A stretch of DNA of 64,000 nt from Paraphysoderma sedebokerense. Lineage: Eukaryota; Blastocladiomycota; Physodermatomycetes; Physodermatales; Physodermataceae. The DNA lies in the NCBI GenBank assembly GCA_025602915.1, contig JAHLJZ010000041.1:124001-188000 (forward strand). Reading direction: 5' to 3'. Below, one piece after another: positions 11,001 to 24,117 of the stretch. The notes beneath the pieces were generated by a model. That model was not told the DNA's origin, did not search any database, and was given only the letters and a program-made list of their open reading frames with translations. Each line of letters begins with the position of its first letter. Positions within the stretch are counted from its first letter, which is position 1. The translations under genes and the position numbers were made by a program.

Positions 11001-14000
11001 TCTTAATGATCCACCTGTCATTCAATCCGCTATCTTCACTTTGGATGAAGACACAGAGCAAATCTTTGCCTTTTCGATATCTGATGTCGACACTCCAAAT
11101 TCTACAGATTCTCTGGTGATTTCGATTATGACTTTACCAAACAAAGGAGAATTGTTCATTCAAAACTCGACGGACGGTGGTTGGGTTAATATTACTGTCG
11201 TACCATACTTAATTACAAATGCGTCCGCTATTGTACGATATCGACCGCCTCCTGATAATTATGGAAATCCTTTTGCCTCTTTTGAAGTCAAAGCAAATGA
11301 TGGGGAGGTAGACTCCAGTTCTCATGCCACCATTACTTTCATTGTAAATGCAGTGAACGGTGAGAATTGAAATTTTATTAGAGTTCTTTTCCATCACCAC
11401 TAAACTATGGTTTTATCGTCATAGATATTCCAATCTTCAACACTACCCTTATCCAAAATCTGACCTTGTACGAGGATGGTTATGTGATAATACCCTTGGA
11501 CATCACAGATATAGATCCCACCGACAAGCTATCCGTCAAAGTCACCGATATTAGTATCAACGGAACATTATATCATGTCGATCATCAAAGCGGAGCACAG
11601 ACACGTCCTATCGGTGAAGGATCTGTCCTTTCTGGGCCACCATTCTACATTTCCTATGTTCCTCAGCAGGATTATTACACCTCGGAGTCCCAACCTCTGG
11701 AAATGTTCAATATTTCGTATGGCGATGGCACGGTTGTATTGTCGCAACAGATAAACTTGACCGTTTTCCCTGCCAATGATCCTCCTGTGCTCATGTGCCC
11801 GAATCCAAGAATAACTCTTCCATCTGACTTCATTCTCGGTGCTATGGAGCGCTTAGATCTTGAAATCAATGTCGTCGATGTGGATAATAATCAGTGGGAA
11901 TTCTTTCTCTTGAAAGCTCCGGAGAAGGGTTATCTCAATTCTACAGTTGTTCTCACCGCGGGCAGTTCTTTCAATACTACTAATATTACATTTCATCATA
12001 ACTATACCGGAGGTGGTTACCCTTACGGTGGTTTTTCAGTCTATGCGGTTGATAAGAATGGCGGAGTTTCAAATACTTGCAATTTCGTTTTCTCTTTCTC
12101 GTGTCCACCGGGTTCGTCTTAACCTCAATGTTTGGATTTAATAGCATATATACCTCAGTGCTGACAATGATTGCTATAGGCCGGTACAACAACATTTTTA
12201 ATAATGACACTGGGCCAATTTGTGTGACCTGTCTTGATGGTAACTATTATGCATGTGATTTCTTCTCGTTTATTAGGGTATGCAATAACTTTACTTTGAT
12301 CAATATTAGGTGCCGATTGCAGGTAAAAGTTCTCAAGCCAATAGTACCAAATTTTTTACATCTCTTAACATTTTCATTTCAAATTCCAGCCAAGACGGTA
12401 GTACCTTGCCTCGACCCAAGTATGCTATGAAGCTCCATTCATCAATTTGCTCATAAAGCATTCCGAATTAACTTTTTTATTGTTCTCAGGTATGGATACT
12501 GGCAGAGTGATACCAACAGTACATTCCTCGAATGTTTCCCTATTGAAGCGTGCCCAGGAGGTAGCAATCAATGCGCACCGGGATATGAAGGAAAACGTAA
12601 GTAGCATTCAGTCTGGATTTGACCAAAGGTAGTCCGCGGTTTGCATGTTGAGCTCTAATTGTAACATTATCTAGGATGCGGCTCTTGCGCTCTAAGGTAT
12701 TTCTCCATGTTATAAGCTTAAAAGTGCTGAATTATGGGTTCTTATACGTTATCCCTCTATACAGATATTATCGATTGAACAACCTTTGTCACAAATGTCA
12801 AGACAATAGTCAAACACAATTGCTAATCATTGGAGCTGTCTTTCTCGCAGGCACATTATGTGCAGTTGGTTTTCTAAAGTTGGTGGGAAAAGGGCCTAAG
12901 TAAGTTCCGAGCGACTTTTCCATACTAAACGAGTGTCCACAACAATTAACCAATACTCAACCCTATAGCTATGGTTTAGCCAATATTTTAATCAATTTTA
13001 TACAATATATTCTTATTATAAGACAGCTGCGGTTGAACTGGTATGGACTACAATGAATTCAATCTGTGGATTTGAATTAACGAGGGAATTAATGTTGAAA
13101 AAGGCCACCGGAGGTTCAGACTGTGCTTAATGCACTTTCGTTCATCAACTTCGATGTGGAATTAACTTCACCGGAGTGCTTACTTTACGACGAGACCCTT
13201 AACTATACGGCCAAAATGAAGTTAACACTGGCGATTCCCATCGGGCTTGCCATATACTTATTCATATTTCGAGTGATCGCGATAACGTATCGCTTTATCG
13301 TCTTTCACTGTCGAAAGAGAGCAATTCAACAAGTTCAGTTGAGGAATATCGACCCGCCCGCGCAACGAAGTCCATTTTTAGTTGCTGTGAGAATTTTCAA
13401 TGCCCTTCTGTCGATTCTTTTTGCGAATTTGGCAACCAAATCGTTGGGGTGAGTTGTATATCAGACTAATTGTGGAGAATCAAGCGAATTAATCAATACC
13501 TAGGTTGTTCGATTGTACTTTGGAACAAGATGGCTATTACTACTTAGACGCTGACGCATCTATGAGATGCTACAGTGATCAGTGGAATGCCGCTGTACCT
13601 TATGGTCTGGCAGGCATAATGTATGTCTCCTTGCATTTCGACAACATGATAATAGTCCGGTATTAAATTTTACTTGATAGCGTTTACGTCATTGGTATTC
13701 CATTGTATTATTCTGCATTGTTGTACGTGATATATCAAAAGAGTTACCAAGGAACCTTCTGGCGTCAAGCGAAAGAAGTCGTGCCAAAAATTATGACTTT
13801 TGAGCACATCTACAAGCCAGAAAAACAGCGTTTCATCCTTGTTCAGTTGTTGCAAAAGTTTTGCTTAATTGTTGTGTCAATGTTTTTCTCTTCGTGAGTA
13901 TTCAATCATATTCAATTTATTAAGCGCCGACTAATGTTTTCGTTGTTCTGCGTCACTAGACGTACTGGTCTTCAAATCGTTCTTACTCAAGCTATCTTGC

Positions 14001-14385
14001 TGGTTTGCCTTCTACTGTATTTTCGTTTCAAACCTTACAAATATACTGTTCTCAACATTTTAGAAGTAGCTTCTATTATCTGCAGGTAAGATTCTCTTGA
14101 AGCAGCTGTACGTAAGTTTATTCCGGTCTAACAAAACGATTCAGTATGTCCGTACTCGGGTTGGGACTTCCTTTCCACATCGATAACTTTAAAAAGAGTG
14201 GACAGGTTGGATTGATTTTTGCGATGCTCTTCCTCATTTTCGCGTTTATTCTTGCGGTTATATGCGCCTCTATATACGAAATTCAAAACAAGTTGCGGGA
14301 GATATTCAAAGGCTCTTTCGGCGATCGTCGACAGAGCACCAGAGCTCAGAGTGTACCTGCTTCGTCAAAGAGCGTTTTTTTATAG
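8023..14385 (+). CDS. Large IPT/cadherin-like multi-helix membrane protein, paralogue 1, exon 1 missing
   Basis: This is a tandem paralogue of the gene at 15166-21556. I can place 23 exons: 8023-8079, 8153-8287, 8368-9302, 9364-9489, 9554-9691, 9755-9902, 9967-10234, 10297-10427, 10486-10898, 10964-11359, 11425-12111, 12180-12239, 12310-12322, 12390-12419, 12490-12596, 12675-12696, 12765-12899, 12969-13040, 13104-13448, 13504-13620, 13681-13893, 13960-14085 and 14145-14385, about 1,637 residues. Many exon lengths equal those of the paralogue exactly (57, 135, 138, 148, 131, 687, 60, 13, 72). The domains are a propeller-like N-part, four IPT-like and four cadherin-like repeats, a Cys-rich stem and 7-9 helices. 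The exon with the signal peptide is absent because the duplicated segment abuts exon 2, so as drawn the protein lacks its export signal. It has five introns its paralogue lacks. Confidence 0.85.
12310..12322 (+). other. 13-base micro-exon in paralogue 1
   Basis: The exon GTGCCGATTGCAG lies between a TTAG acceptor and a GTAAAA donor. It is required to keep frame between the exon ending in CLDG and the one starting SQDGS, and adds G-A-D-C with a conserved Cys. The same-size exon is kept in the paralogue at 19745-19757. Confidence 0.85.
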
Positions 14386-15165
14386 CTTAATATTTTTATG
14401 ACCAAAAACCGTGCGTGCATTATATTTACACCGTGTAATTTACCTTTTTAAATTGTACAATTATGAATATATAAAGGATCAAAACAATATATCTTTCAGC
14501 GTTGCATGGACTCGGGGACATTCATCAGACGACTTTACACTTTACAGGCAACGAATGGCATTGAAGTCTGCAGATTTTGAGACTAGATCTGATCTGAGGG
14601 CACTCCAAAACCCCAAAGGACTATATTTTATATTGCGGCATCGTCAAAAGATTCTTCTGCTTGGGAGATATGCGGCCACACATAATTCACATTCCGTGAT
14701 GTCATCGCCATTGGCCGTACCGTTTCTGTGTCTTCCAATGAGTTTCCGATGGGGTTTCCCCAGCTGGATGCACTGTCATATATTCATGTTAACCTGTACT
14801 AATAGTTTATGATGCATTCTTAATTCTTGAGTCGTGAGTCTTGAGTCACTCTTGACGACGAATGCTTGCGCTGCAGGAGGATAGGAGTGAGGCGTGAGCT
14901 GGACTCTGTGATTTTCGCCACACACACGGCAACGCGTCAACTACAGAGGAAGTGACAGAACTCCAACAACAATGCGGTATAGTGCACGATTCAAGGGGCC
15001 TTTGGTCTGATGAAGTGGAATGACAGTGTTGGGGGTGGATTTCATTGTTTCAAGGGAACCGACGAGAGGAAAGTGGGGTCAGAGGCAGAGTACTAAGCAC
15101 ATACTCCATTCACAATTTACTGCTGTATCATATATCTGCCAAGAACAGAACAACCAGGACTTAAG
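14386..15165. other. Spacer between the two membrane-protein paralogues
   Basis: It holds the 3' flank of paralogue 1 and the promoter of paralogue 2. A 133-codon open frame at 14411-14812 has no domain, no good start context and no paralogous counterpart, so I do not call it a gene. A run of TGAGTCGTGAGTCTTGAGTC-type near-repeats lies around 14826-14850, with AP-1-like TGAGTCA at its end; it could be regulatory. Confidence 0.45.
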
Positions 15166-18100
15166 ATGCGCTGGTCCTGGCTTCTGAGTTTATGCTTGCT
15201 CCTTCATCTGACAGTGTTCGCTACTCTATCATCTCCCGGCTACATATCCACACCTTGGTACTTGAAAAACAGAATTTCAATTCCGACATTTCAGAATGAA
15301 ACGACGCTTATAGACGCAACAACAAACTCGACCCATATTTTTGTCCTCGATAGTGACTTTCAATTGCACCTTTTCTCTGGCTCGGATAACCAAAATAATA
15401 ATTCATTAGCCCACGTCACATCCTACAATCTCTCTTATCCAATTGGCGCTTATGTGTGCTGCTTAGATTGGTCTGCATCGAGGTCAGTGTGCTTCATAAG
15501 TTTTCGGAGTGTAGTCGAAGAGAACTAACCACGTTGAATACGCGGTCTGCTGCTCAGAAATGTTACCGCTTCCGCACTCTCGTACAACCCTTATAACGGA
15601 TATTTGTATTTGGCGTACGTTCTTTTAACCTCTCTTGGATTTATAATGTATGCATTCTGAACCAGCTCCTTAGAAAATACGTCCTGCTGGACCGCATCCG
15701 CCTCAAACTTTACCGTTTTCGGGCCGAGGACGTCGCGAATATAACATTCTTCGACTATGACTATAGGGACCTTGCGATTAATTATTTTCAAACAAACTAT
15801 GCTAATCCGTAAGTTTATAATAATTCATGGATTTTCTTTATATATTTAGCTGACTGTGCATAGTCGAGTCACTTTCCATTTCGATGAGACGAGTCTTTTT
15901 GCCACCATCTATAACGAACCCACAGAAAGTATGCCGCAGATGGGTTTCTTCATCGCTCGTATGACGTACAATCTTTTCAATATCGCATATGTCTTTCGAA
16001 CTGATGAGACAGCCTTGACCATTGATTTCAGTTGTCATAATGCATATGTTGTCTGCGTTTCAACGAAGTCGCAAACCACGTATGAATACACCATGCTCAA
16101 CTTTACTTTCATTCAGTCGTACTCCACTCCGGCGCCACTCAATGTTATTAGTTTCGATCCCAAAGTAGTGAAACTTTCCAATGATGTTCGACTTTACGGC
16201 AGTCGAAAGCCAAATAATTTCAATACGTTTTCAATCAGCAAGTTCAACACAACTTACTCAAAAGTAGCCTCGCTGGACTTGCCATATGTTTTCGAATTTC
16301 CATATAATGGTACTAATTACGACATGGAAAGCACTTCCTCTGGAATGGTCGTTGTTGGAACGACGACAAATTCGTCTGTCGGACTCGGAGACACCGATAT
16401 CATCATATCCGGCTTTGACAGCGATTTAAACTTGAACTCCAGACTTCTTTTTTCTACTGCAAAACAGGATAATCTGTCTAATATATTGGTTCAGAATGAG
16501 GCAGATCTCATTATAATTGGAAGCACCGATGGAAACGTATCCGATCCTTTACAATCCCTCCCGTCGAGAGAATTGTTTATCTCCTACTTCGGCTACTTGG
16601 GAATCAACAACATCACATCATCTAAGCCCAATGGCGTTATCTGGGGAGATATCATAGAAATTTACTTTGTATCGTTACCCGTTGAAGCGTTCTCGGCAAC
16701 CCCGTTGGTAACCTTCAATGAACAATCTTGCTCAGCGATTTCATGGAGCGGACAGAAGCTGCTGGCCACCATTCCTCCTGGTGTGGGAGGTAATATTTCA
16801 TGTTTCTTTGCACGCTTTAACCCGGTGATTATAATTTATTGACCACCGTTTGAAAGGACCTTATGATTTAGTGGTTTATTTTCAATATTTATCTTACAGC
16901 AACGACTCTTCTAGCGCTGTTTTTCCATTGTCCTACGTGCCGGTCATCCGAGATGTGCAACCGACAGAAGGGCCTGCTGGTAATTGCGGTTTTTACGATT
17001 GATTATACGACGAGTGCTAAAATTTCTCCTCATAGTCGGATTTGACGTTGTAATTCATGTGGACTACCTGGGAACCGCAGGGTTGGATCCAGTAGAAGTA
17101 ACGATTGGGAAGACACGCTGCTTGAATGTCGTCCAATTGAATACTAGTACAGTGAGCTGCTCTGTTCCCCCAGGTGAAATATCTATCGTTACCCTCTTTT
17201 CATACAATCCTTTCACTAATCAATGCGGGTAAATCTAAAGGTATTGGACGGAACCATGCAGTCACGGTTTCGTCGGGTCCAAAATCGAATAGCACCGAAT
17301 CATTCTTTGTATCTTTTGAACCTCCGACTGTGACTGAAATTATCCCGGCGAATGGTACCACCAACGGTGGAAACACAATTGAAATAATGTGAGTTTTATT
17401 CTACCCACGGAATTCCACAATGACTGATCATATTTCTGCACTTGACGACGTAATAGAGGCAAAAATTTCGGATTTTGCCAAACTCCCCCATGTGATTTAA
17501 GTCGACATAATGTTTCTGTTAAAATTGGAAGTCAACCCTGCGGTTCTGTATTGCTCCACAACGACAGCTACGTGACTTGTGTCGTAGCGTCAGGCAGTGG
17601 CGCAAATCACAGCGTGAATGTTGTTGTTGCACGCCAAAATAGCACGACCATTCCGCAATACTCTTACAACCGACCTGAGATAACTTCTATCCTTCCACCG
17701 TTCCTGGTGTCGGCTAACCCGGTAACTCAGTTATTGAATATAAACTAGCTTATGTGCCATTCTCACGTTCTGCGCTTTTAGACGCTCTTTATTGACGGAG
17801 CAAATTTTGGAAATGTATCAGACATTCGTTCAGTAGCTTTTATCGACGTCAGCAACGCTACAAGTTATACTTGTCCCTCTCTAATTTGGTTGTCACAGGA
17901 AAGATTGCGATGGTAACTTCCTTAGCTAAACATTATTTTCATCTGAAAATCCATTAACTTGTCCGCTACAGTAATTTCAGTACGACCAGCATACCACTTC
18001 TGTCAACATTCAACATTTCCGTTGTTGTGGCAAACCAAAGTAACATTCCGTCTTCCACAGCTCAGTTCTTCACCTTTATACCCAATACGAAACCGGTTGC

Positions 18101-21100
18101 CCTCCCTTATAATGTTACTATCTACGAAGATCAATTCATAATGATTGATTTAATAGCTTCTGATCCTGACATTGGTGATACCGTTCAATTGTTTGTGGTG
18201 TCTATGTCCACCAATGGCTCATTATATCAGGTCACTTCAACAAACGCGAAAGGGGCTATAATAAATACAACACTCGGTCGTGTTTCGATAACGAATTCTC
18301 AAAATAAAGTCATGTACATTCCGAACTCAGATTTCAACGGGTTGGACTCGTTCTTGTTTATGGCGAAAGACAGTCAAAATGCAGAATCGGCGGTCCAGAC
18401 AGCTAGCATAACCCTGTTACCATTAGACGATCCTCCAAAGATTCAGAATATTGTCATTTCGCTAGATGAGGACACCAATACCTCATTTTTCCTTCAAGTT
18501 TTCGATCCGGACACTCCAGATTCGAACGCCGGCATTCAGTTAACAATCTTATCACTCCCTAGTAAAGGAGATCTATACTTTAAAAATAGTACTACTCAAA
18601 CTTTTGATTTAATTCAAGCAATTCCACACGTATTGGAAGAGAGCAATTTGACTCTGATGTTCAGTCCAATTACTAATGAATTTGGTAATCCATATTCATC
18701 ATTTACGTATAAAGCAAATGATGGGGGTTTAGATTCAATCATCAATGCAACCGTAATGTTAGTTGTCAACCCTGTGAATGGTGCGTCTGTTTTGTGTTTT
18801 TACGAATTCTTTGAAGCATCTATCTAACAGAGCAATGTGTAATCAGATCCACCAATTTTCAACTCGACTTTGGTCGAAAATCTAACCGTGTACGAGGACA
18901 CTGATTTAATCATACCAATGGATATCACCGATGTCGATGTGTCAGACGTCTTGAGCGTCAAGATCACCAACATTCATATCAATGGAACTCTATTTCGCGT
19001 TGATAAGTCTACCGGTGCTCGATCCTCGCAAACGGTTGGGGAAGGGAGCGAAATACCAGGACCGCCGTATCAAATATACTTTGTGCCTGCCGCAAATTTT
19101 TATTCGGAATCAGTAGACTCTAATCAATGGTTCAATGTCACGTACAGTGATGGCAAATTGTCATTTACACAGCGTATCGAATTCCAGGTCCTGGCGGTGA
19201 ACGATCGTCCAGTCATAACTTGCTCCGGCAATGTTTTTCTGCCTTCGGATGTGTTGATCGGAACTACTCCTTTTCATCCTATTCAGCTAATAACGGCCGA
19301 TGTCGATGATGTGGATTTGGAGTATCATTTACTTGCGGCTCCAGAAAGAGGTTACCTTAATGCTAGCGTCCCACTGACCTCTGGCAGTATCTTCACGACG
19401 ACCAATCTTACATTCCATCCTAACGATACCGGAGGAGCATACCCTTATGGCAACTTTACAGTCTTCGCAACGGACAAGAGCGGTGGAGTTTCCAACTTTT
19501 GTACCTTTTTCTTTCGATTCAGTTGTCCGCCAGGTGAGAGTGACACACAATTTTATGACGAAGAGAGCGAGTCGGCTGATGTTTCTTTTGTATCTGACAG
19601 CCAAGTATAATAATATATATGGAAACGGGACAGGTCCTATTTGTGCGCCGTGTTTAGACGGTGAGTGAACTAAATATTTCTTTCAGTATTTGTAAGATAT
19701 ATCAATTAACCGCGCCTAAATTTTGTCATTTTCGGGATAAATAGGTGCTGACTGCAGGTAGTAACTTTATTGCTCTGTACTCATCAACTTTAGAAACTGA
19801 CTCTCCATTCATGATTCACTAATAGTCAAGACGGAAGTAGCCCACCAAAACCTCGCTATGGTTACTGGCAAAGTAATAATTCCACATTTCTGCAATGCTT
19901 TCCAGTTGAAGCATGTCCCGGTGGTGAGAATCGCTGCGCGACTGGGTACGCGGGTGATCGTGAGTACATTGACCTTTAACGTCCCAAAAATCAATTATTA
20001 AAGTTTTACCGTTTCTCTTGAAAGGATGCGGATCTTGCGCGAAGAGATATTATCGCCTGAATAATGAATGCAAACTTTGCCAAGACGACCGTACTAGTCA
20101 GATAGTGCTGATTGCGATTTGCTTACTCATTGGAACTTTGATGATGTTTGGCTTTTTGAGGATTGTTGGGAAGGGTCCAAAGTATGCAATGCTGAAATGA
20201 AAATTTTAGAAATGATATACTCACCATATTATGCAGTTACGGTCTTGCGAATATTTTGATAAACTTTATTCAATACGTCCTTATTTTGCGTGAATTACGA
20301 TTGAACTGGTAAGTTTCGAATCTTTCTCGGATATGCTGCTTAACACCGACTCTAACTCATTGTCCATTGTATAGGCCACCGGAACTTCACATCATTTTAA
20401 ATGCGATTTCGTTCATCAACTTTAACATAGAATTGACAAGTCCAGAATGCCTGTGGGAAACCAATTTAAACTATGGCATGAAAATGAAGTTAACATTGGC
20501 AATTCCGATTGTCCTAGCAGTCGACCTATTCGTTTTTCGATTCGTTGGAGTTTTGTACAAGGCTTTGAGAGAGCTATTTGGGCTGTCCACTAAACAACTT
20601 GTTGTTCGAAGAGACGACGAATCAAAGAAAACCAGTCCATTCTTGGTCGCTGTTAGGGTGTTTAACTCGCTGCTTTCGATCGTTTTCGCGACGGTTACAA
20701 CAAAGGCTCTGGGGCAAGTAACGTCATAGTCGAAATTTTCATGAATCAGAAATTAACTTGTTCACTGAATTCTTTAGGTTATTTGATTGCACACTTGAAA
20801 ATGACGGGTTTTACTACCTTGACGCAGACAACTCGGTTAAATGCTATTCTGACGATTGGTACAAAGAAGTTCCCTTCGCTATTGCGGGGATTACGGTCTA
20901 CGTTATCGGAATTCCTTTATACTTTTCCATCATGCTATTTTTGTTATATCAGACAAAATACGATGGTCCTGCTTGGAGAAATGCTAAAGGCATTGTCTCC
21001 AAAGTTATGGATTATGATCGCATTTACAAGGACGAGCGACAAGCGTTCGTTGTCGTGCAGTTGTTTCAGAAATTATCTTTGATTATCATTAGTATGTTCT

Positions 21101-21556
21101 TCACAAGGTAATGATGAAATATCTATCAGCAAAAGATACTTCATTTTTCGCTGACTTTTATTTTGCAATGATAGGCACACTGGCCTTCAAGTAGTTCTCA
21201 CTCAGACGGTCCTTCTCATTTCATTGATTCTGTACCTCAAATATAAGCCATACAATTATACCATTCTTAATATCTTGGAAATTGGTTCAACAGTATGTAG
21301 CGTATTGGTTCTCGGTTTAGGACTTCCTTTCCACATCGATAATTTCAAAAGTTCAAGTCAAACCGGTTTAATTATCGTGATGCTTTTTTTGATTTTCGCA
21401 TTCATTTTTGCGGTAATATGTGCTTCTGTTTATGAGCTTCAAAGCAAAGTTAGGGAGAGAGTGAAGTCTTTTAGAACTGTGAAGAGAAATGGAACTGTGA
21501 ATCAATTAACCACGGATCGTCCGGGTATTAGTCGGATGCCGGAGAGAATGTTGTGA
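15166..21556 (+). CDS. Large IPT/cadherin-like multi-helix membrane protein, paralogue 2, complete
   Basis: Nineteen exons give 1,740 residues: 15166-15482, 15558-15614, 15674-15808, 15864-16789, 16857-16979, 17036-17173, 17241-17388, 17457-17721, 17782-17912, 17972-18780, 18847-19533, 19601-19660, 19745-19757, 19826-19959, 20025-20181, 20237-20308, 20375-20713, 20778-21107 and 21175-21556. A signal peptide (MRWSWLLSLCLLLHLTVFA) precedes a propeller-like part with SBBP-type strands (DTDIIISGFDSDL) to about residue 400. Four IPT/TIG-like domains follow to about 780, then four cadherin-like repeats with YED and NDGG motifs to about 1,240, and a Cys-rich stem (CPPG, CLDG, CGSCAKRYYRL). The C-terminal part from about 1,335 has 7-9 hydrophobic helices and a conserved NIELTSPEC loop, seen in large protist surface proteins with GCC2/GCC3-type stems. 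A receptor, adhesion or mechanosensory role is inference. The intron after 20713 uses a GC donor. Confidence 0.9.
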
Positions 21557-22014
21557 ATCAACACACCTTTTTCGCGACAAAGCAGCTCCGACTGGAAAAT
21601 TACCTCTAGACTTTTTCTTTTTAAAATATAATATAAGCTGCCTGTATGATATAACATTTTATCCATATTAAAATACACTGAGAACTCTCAGCATAATGTG
21701 TATATTTTAAGTAAGTAGCCAAGGTACTGCACATATTAATTGAATCAATGATCTGTTCCAGAGATGAACACGAAATATAACCGAAGTAGTCCATCTCATG
21801 TGCCGACAATATTACTGCTTTCTTCATTTGCATTTTCCACGACAACTTTTCTCTACAATATGCTCGAATGTGCCAAAATAATAATACCGTGGCCCGATCA
21901 TTCCAGCCATTCGCGTCTTCGCATTGAGCATCTCGTGAATTTTACATTTTTTTTTCAGTTCAACCACATTCATGTGTAGGTATTAACAGAAAGGTTTCAC
22001 TCGATTGAGCGACG
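21557..22014. other. Spacer between paralogue 2 and the lipase gene
   Basis: AT-rich DNA with TATA-like and poly(A)-signal-like A/T runs. It should contain the 3' UTR of the membrane-protein gene and the lipase promoter. No gene is supported. Confidence 0.4.
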
Positions 22015-23792
22015 ATGAATGTTTCGCAGTTACATTCTCATCTACCGCTTAAAGAAATTAATTCCACGACTGAACGAACAAAACTGATATACCAAATGAC
22101 TCTTCATTTGTTAAACCGGTTGTTCGAATTGTTAATTTCTCATAGGACGAGTCGTTCCTCAGGAAAAAAAGATAATATTAAGGAAGATAATTTGAAGGAA
22201 TGGCGGTATTGTAATAGAAAGTATTTATTGCTATTACCGTTATGCTTGGTTGCGCATGTTTTGGCTTTTGTGTGGGGTAAGCTGCATTCCTCTTCGCGAT
22301 TCCTCTTTATTTTATTCCAAAACTGATAGTTTCGGTTCATTTGTAATGTAATATTGGTTGATGATTGATAATGAAGGTGAGTTAATTGAAACTTTTGACT
22401 CATACAGCAATCAATCGTTATGTAGCTCACTCTTCGGTTTCAGGTTCAACGTCAAACAAACCGGTACATTTCATTACGGAGGAAGATGCAAAGATGACGC
22501 TTAATAGAACATTCATTGATGAGCAGCAACATGAAATGTTCAAGATAATGGCACATTATGCTGGGGCTGTCTATTGTCGGTTTGTGTTGTTCTATTTGAT
22601 GGAATGCGTCTTGCATTTTGCTCATCTCGTTTCTGTCTGGCTGCGAGGAACATGGATCTCTAACGTTTAAAGTTTCCTGTCTACTTTGTAATTAGCCTAC
22701 AAACAAACTGGACTTGTGCAGGTGGTATCCATACCATATCCACTCCTAACACGGTCCTCCTTGAAACACACAACGATGACGACACATCGCTGTATTTTGC
22801 GTGGCATCCCGCACATGGATATATTCTTTCTGTTCGCGGAACCAGTACCCGAAAGGATAAATTAAGAACACTGAACTTCTTGCCCGTTGATTTCGATTTT
22901 GGAGAAAGTAGTAATGAGATGCTAACCCAGCAGACTGACAATTTTGCGACAAAACCTAAGGTTCATAGAGGATTCCACGGACTTTATCTTTCAAAAAGAC
23001 ATATCATCCGTTCTTGGATACTGAAACATTTGTCACAATATGGTTCTTCCACTTTGGTCAAGTCTTCATTTGAATCATCTGACACTCCAACCGATATCGT
23101 AAAAGAGTATGCTGCGTCCGAATCTATTGCACTGTCGAATTTGGAATTACAGACTATCCAGTCTTCGCGTATAACCCGATCTCTTCGCGATCACACGACA
23201 AAACTAAAGCTAACATTCGTAGGACACTCTGCTGGAGGAGCTGTCGTTACAATGATGTCACAGTACTTTTTGCATTCCATTAAAAAAGAATTAGGTATTG
23301 ATATGAATGAATGGGATGTCAGATTATTCACATTTGGAAGTCCTAGAAGCGGAGACGCAAGATTCGTTGAAGTATTAAAATCAAGTGGAATACAGATTTG
23401 GAGTGTACTGACAGGGAATGATATTGGTAAGTTCAGCTCTTTTAGTTGCGTACCTGCTTTGGTTGTCGATGATAGGGGTTATTGACGCCTGTTCTGCTCT
23501 CTTTTACCTGATATTAGTGCCGATGTTACCATTCCATTTTCTTTCGTTTAGACATTACCCTATTTACTATCTCTCACCTTCTACCCACTCCCCTCATATT
23601 TTCAAATGTGACTCCCCATCCCCGTCATCTGGCGAAGACAACGAATGTTACAATTATCGTACGTCATTAGGGTTTAGTTTATTGCAAGGAATTGCTAACC
23701 ATTTGAGGTTTGGAGATATCGTGTTGGGTGATGGCGGAGCAGGAAGAGAAAGTATGTGGTGTGACTTTACAAAAAGTTGTGGAAAAGTGTAA
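22015..23792 (+). CDS. Class-3 (Rhizomucor-type) lipase with N-terminal membrane anchor
   Basis: Four exons (22015-22276, 22444-22579, 22696-23426, 23518-23792) give 467 residues. An N-terminal hydrophobic helix (YLLLLPLCLVAHVLAFVW, about residues 69-86) looks like an uncleaved anchor. The alpha/beta-hydrolase hallmarks are all present: the oxyanion stretch SVRGT, the nucleophile elbow GHSAGGA, the strand FTFGSPRSGD, the catalytic Asp in NDIVPMLPF (formed across the last intron) and a C-terminal His in NHLRFGD. The expected role is hydrolysis of triacylglycerol or other esters at a membrane or in the secretory pathway. An insertion of roughly 100 residues before the elbow, rich in Ser and charged residues, resembles the lid region of larger family members. 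The last acceptor (23517) was chosen because it restores the NDIVP motif. Confidence 0.9.
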
Positions 23793-24117
23793 CAGCTGTA
23801 GTTGCTTTTTGAATGTTTCCGATTTTCTTGTTATTTCTGCCCTATCTGATATTTATTAATGCTTAATTTTAAGCCCACAGTTTTGGACTAATACCCCACA
23901 TATCAACGTAGATATTAGAAATTGAAAAAGTAGTATGTACAATAGAATGTAGCTCTCGGTTCTCTACAATGACTGGAATCAATCAAATCTGTAGACTAAA
24001 CGCTCAAAGTACAAAGTAGATCCACGGTTTCTTTGAATATGCTTCTCTTTTCTCCAACCAGACTGATTGTTGGTACCCTATAATCCCAACTAATCTCTTG
24101 CACTATTTATTGGGAGT
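23793..24117. other. Short convergent spacer, lipase / DPM3
   Basis: The 3' ends of the plus-strand lipase gene and the minus-strand DPM3 gene face each other across this AT-rich stretch. I see nothing else in it. Confidence 0.4.

Noticed and set aside
14411-14812. 133-codon open frame between the two membrane-protein paralogues
   Set aside because: No domain, no good start context, composition like non-coding DNA, and it lies in a gene-to-gene spacer with repeated TGAGTC-like bits.
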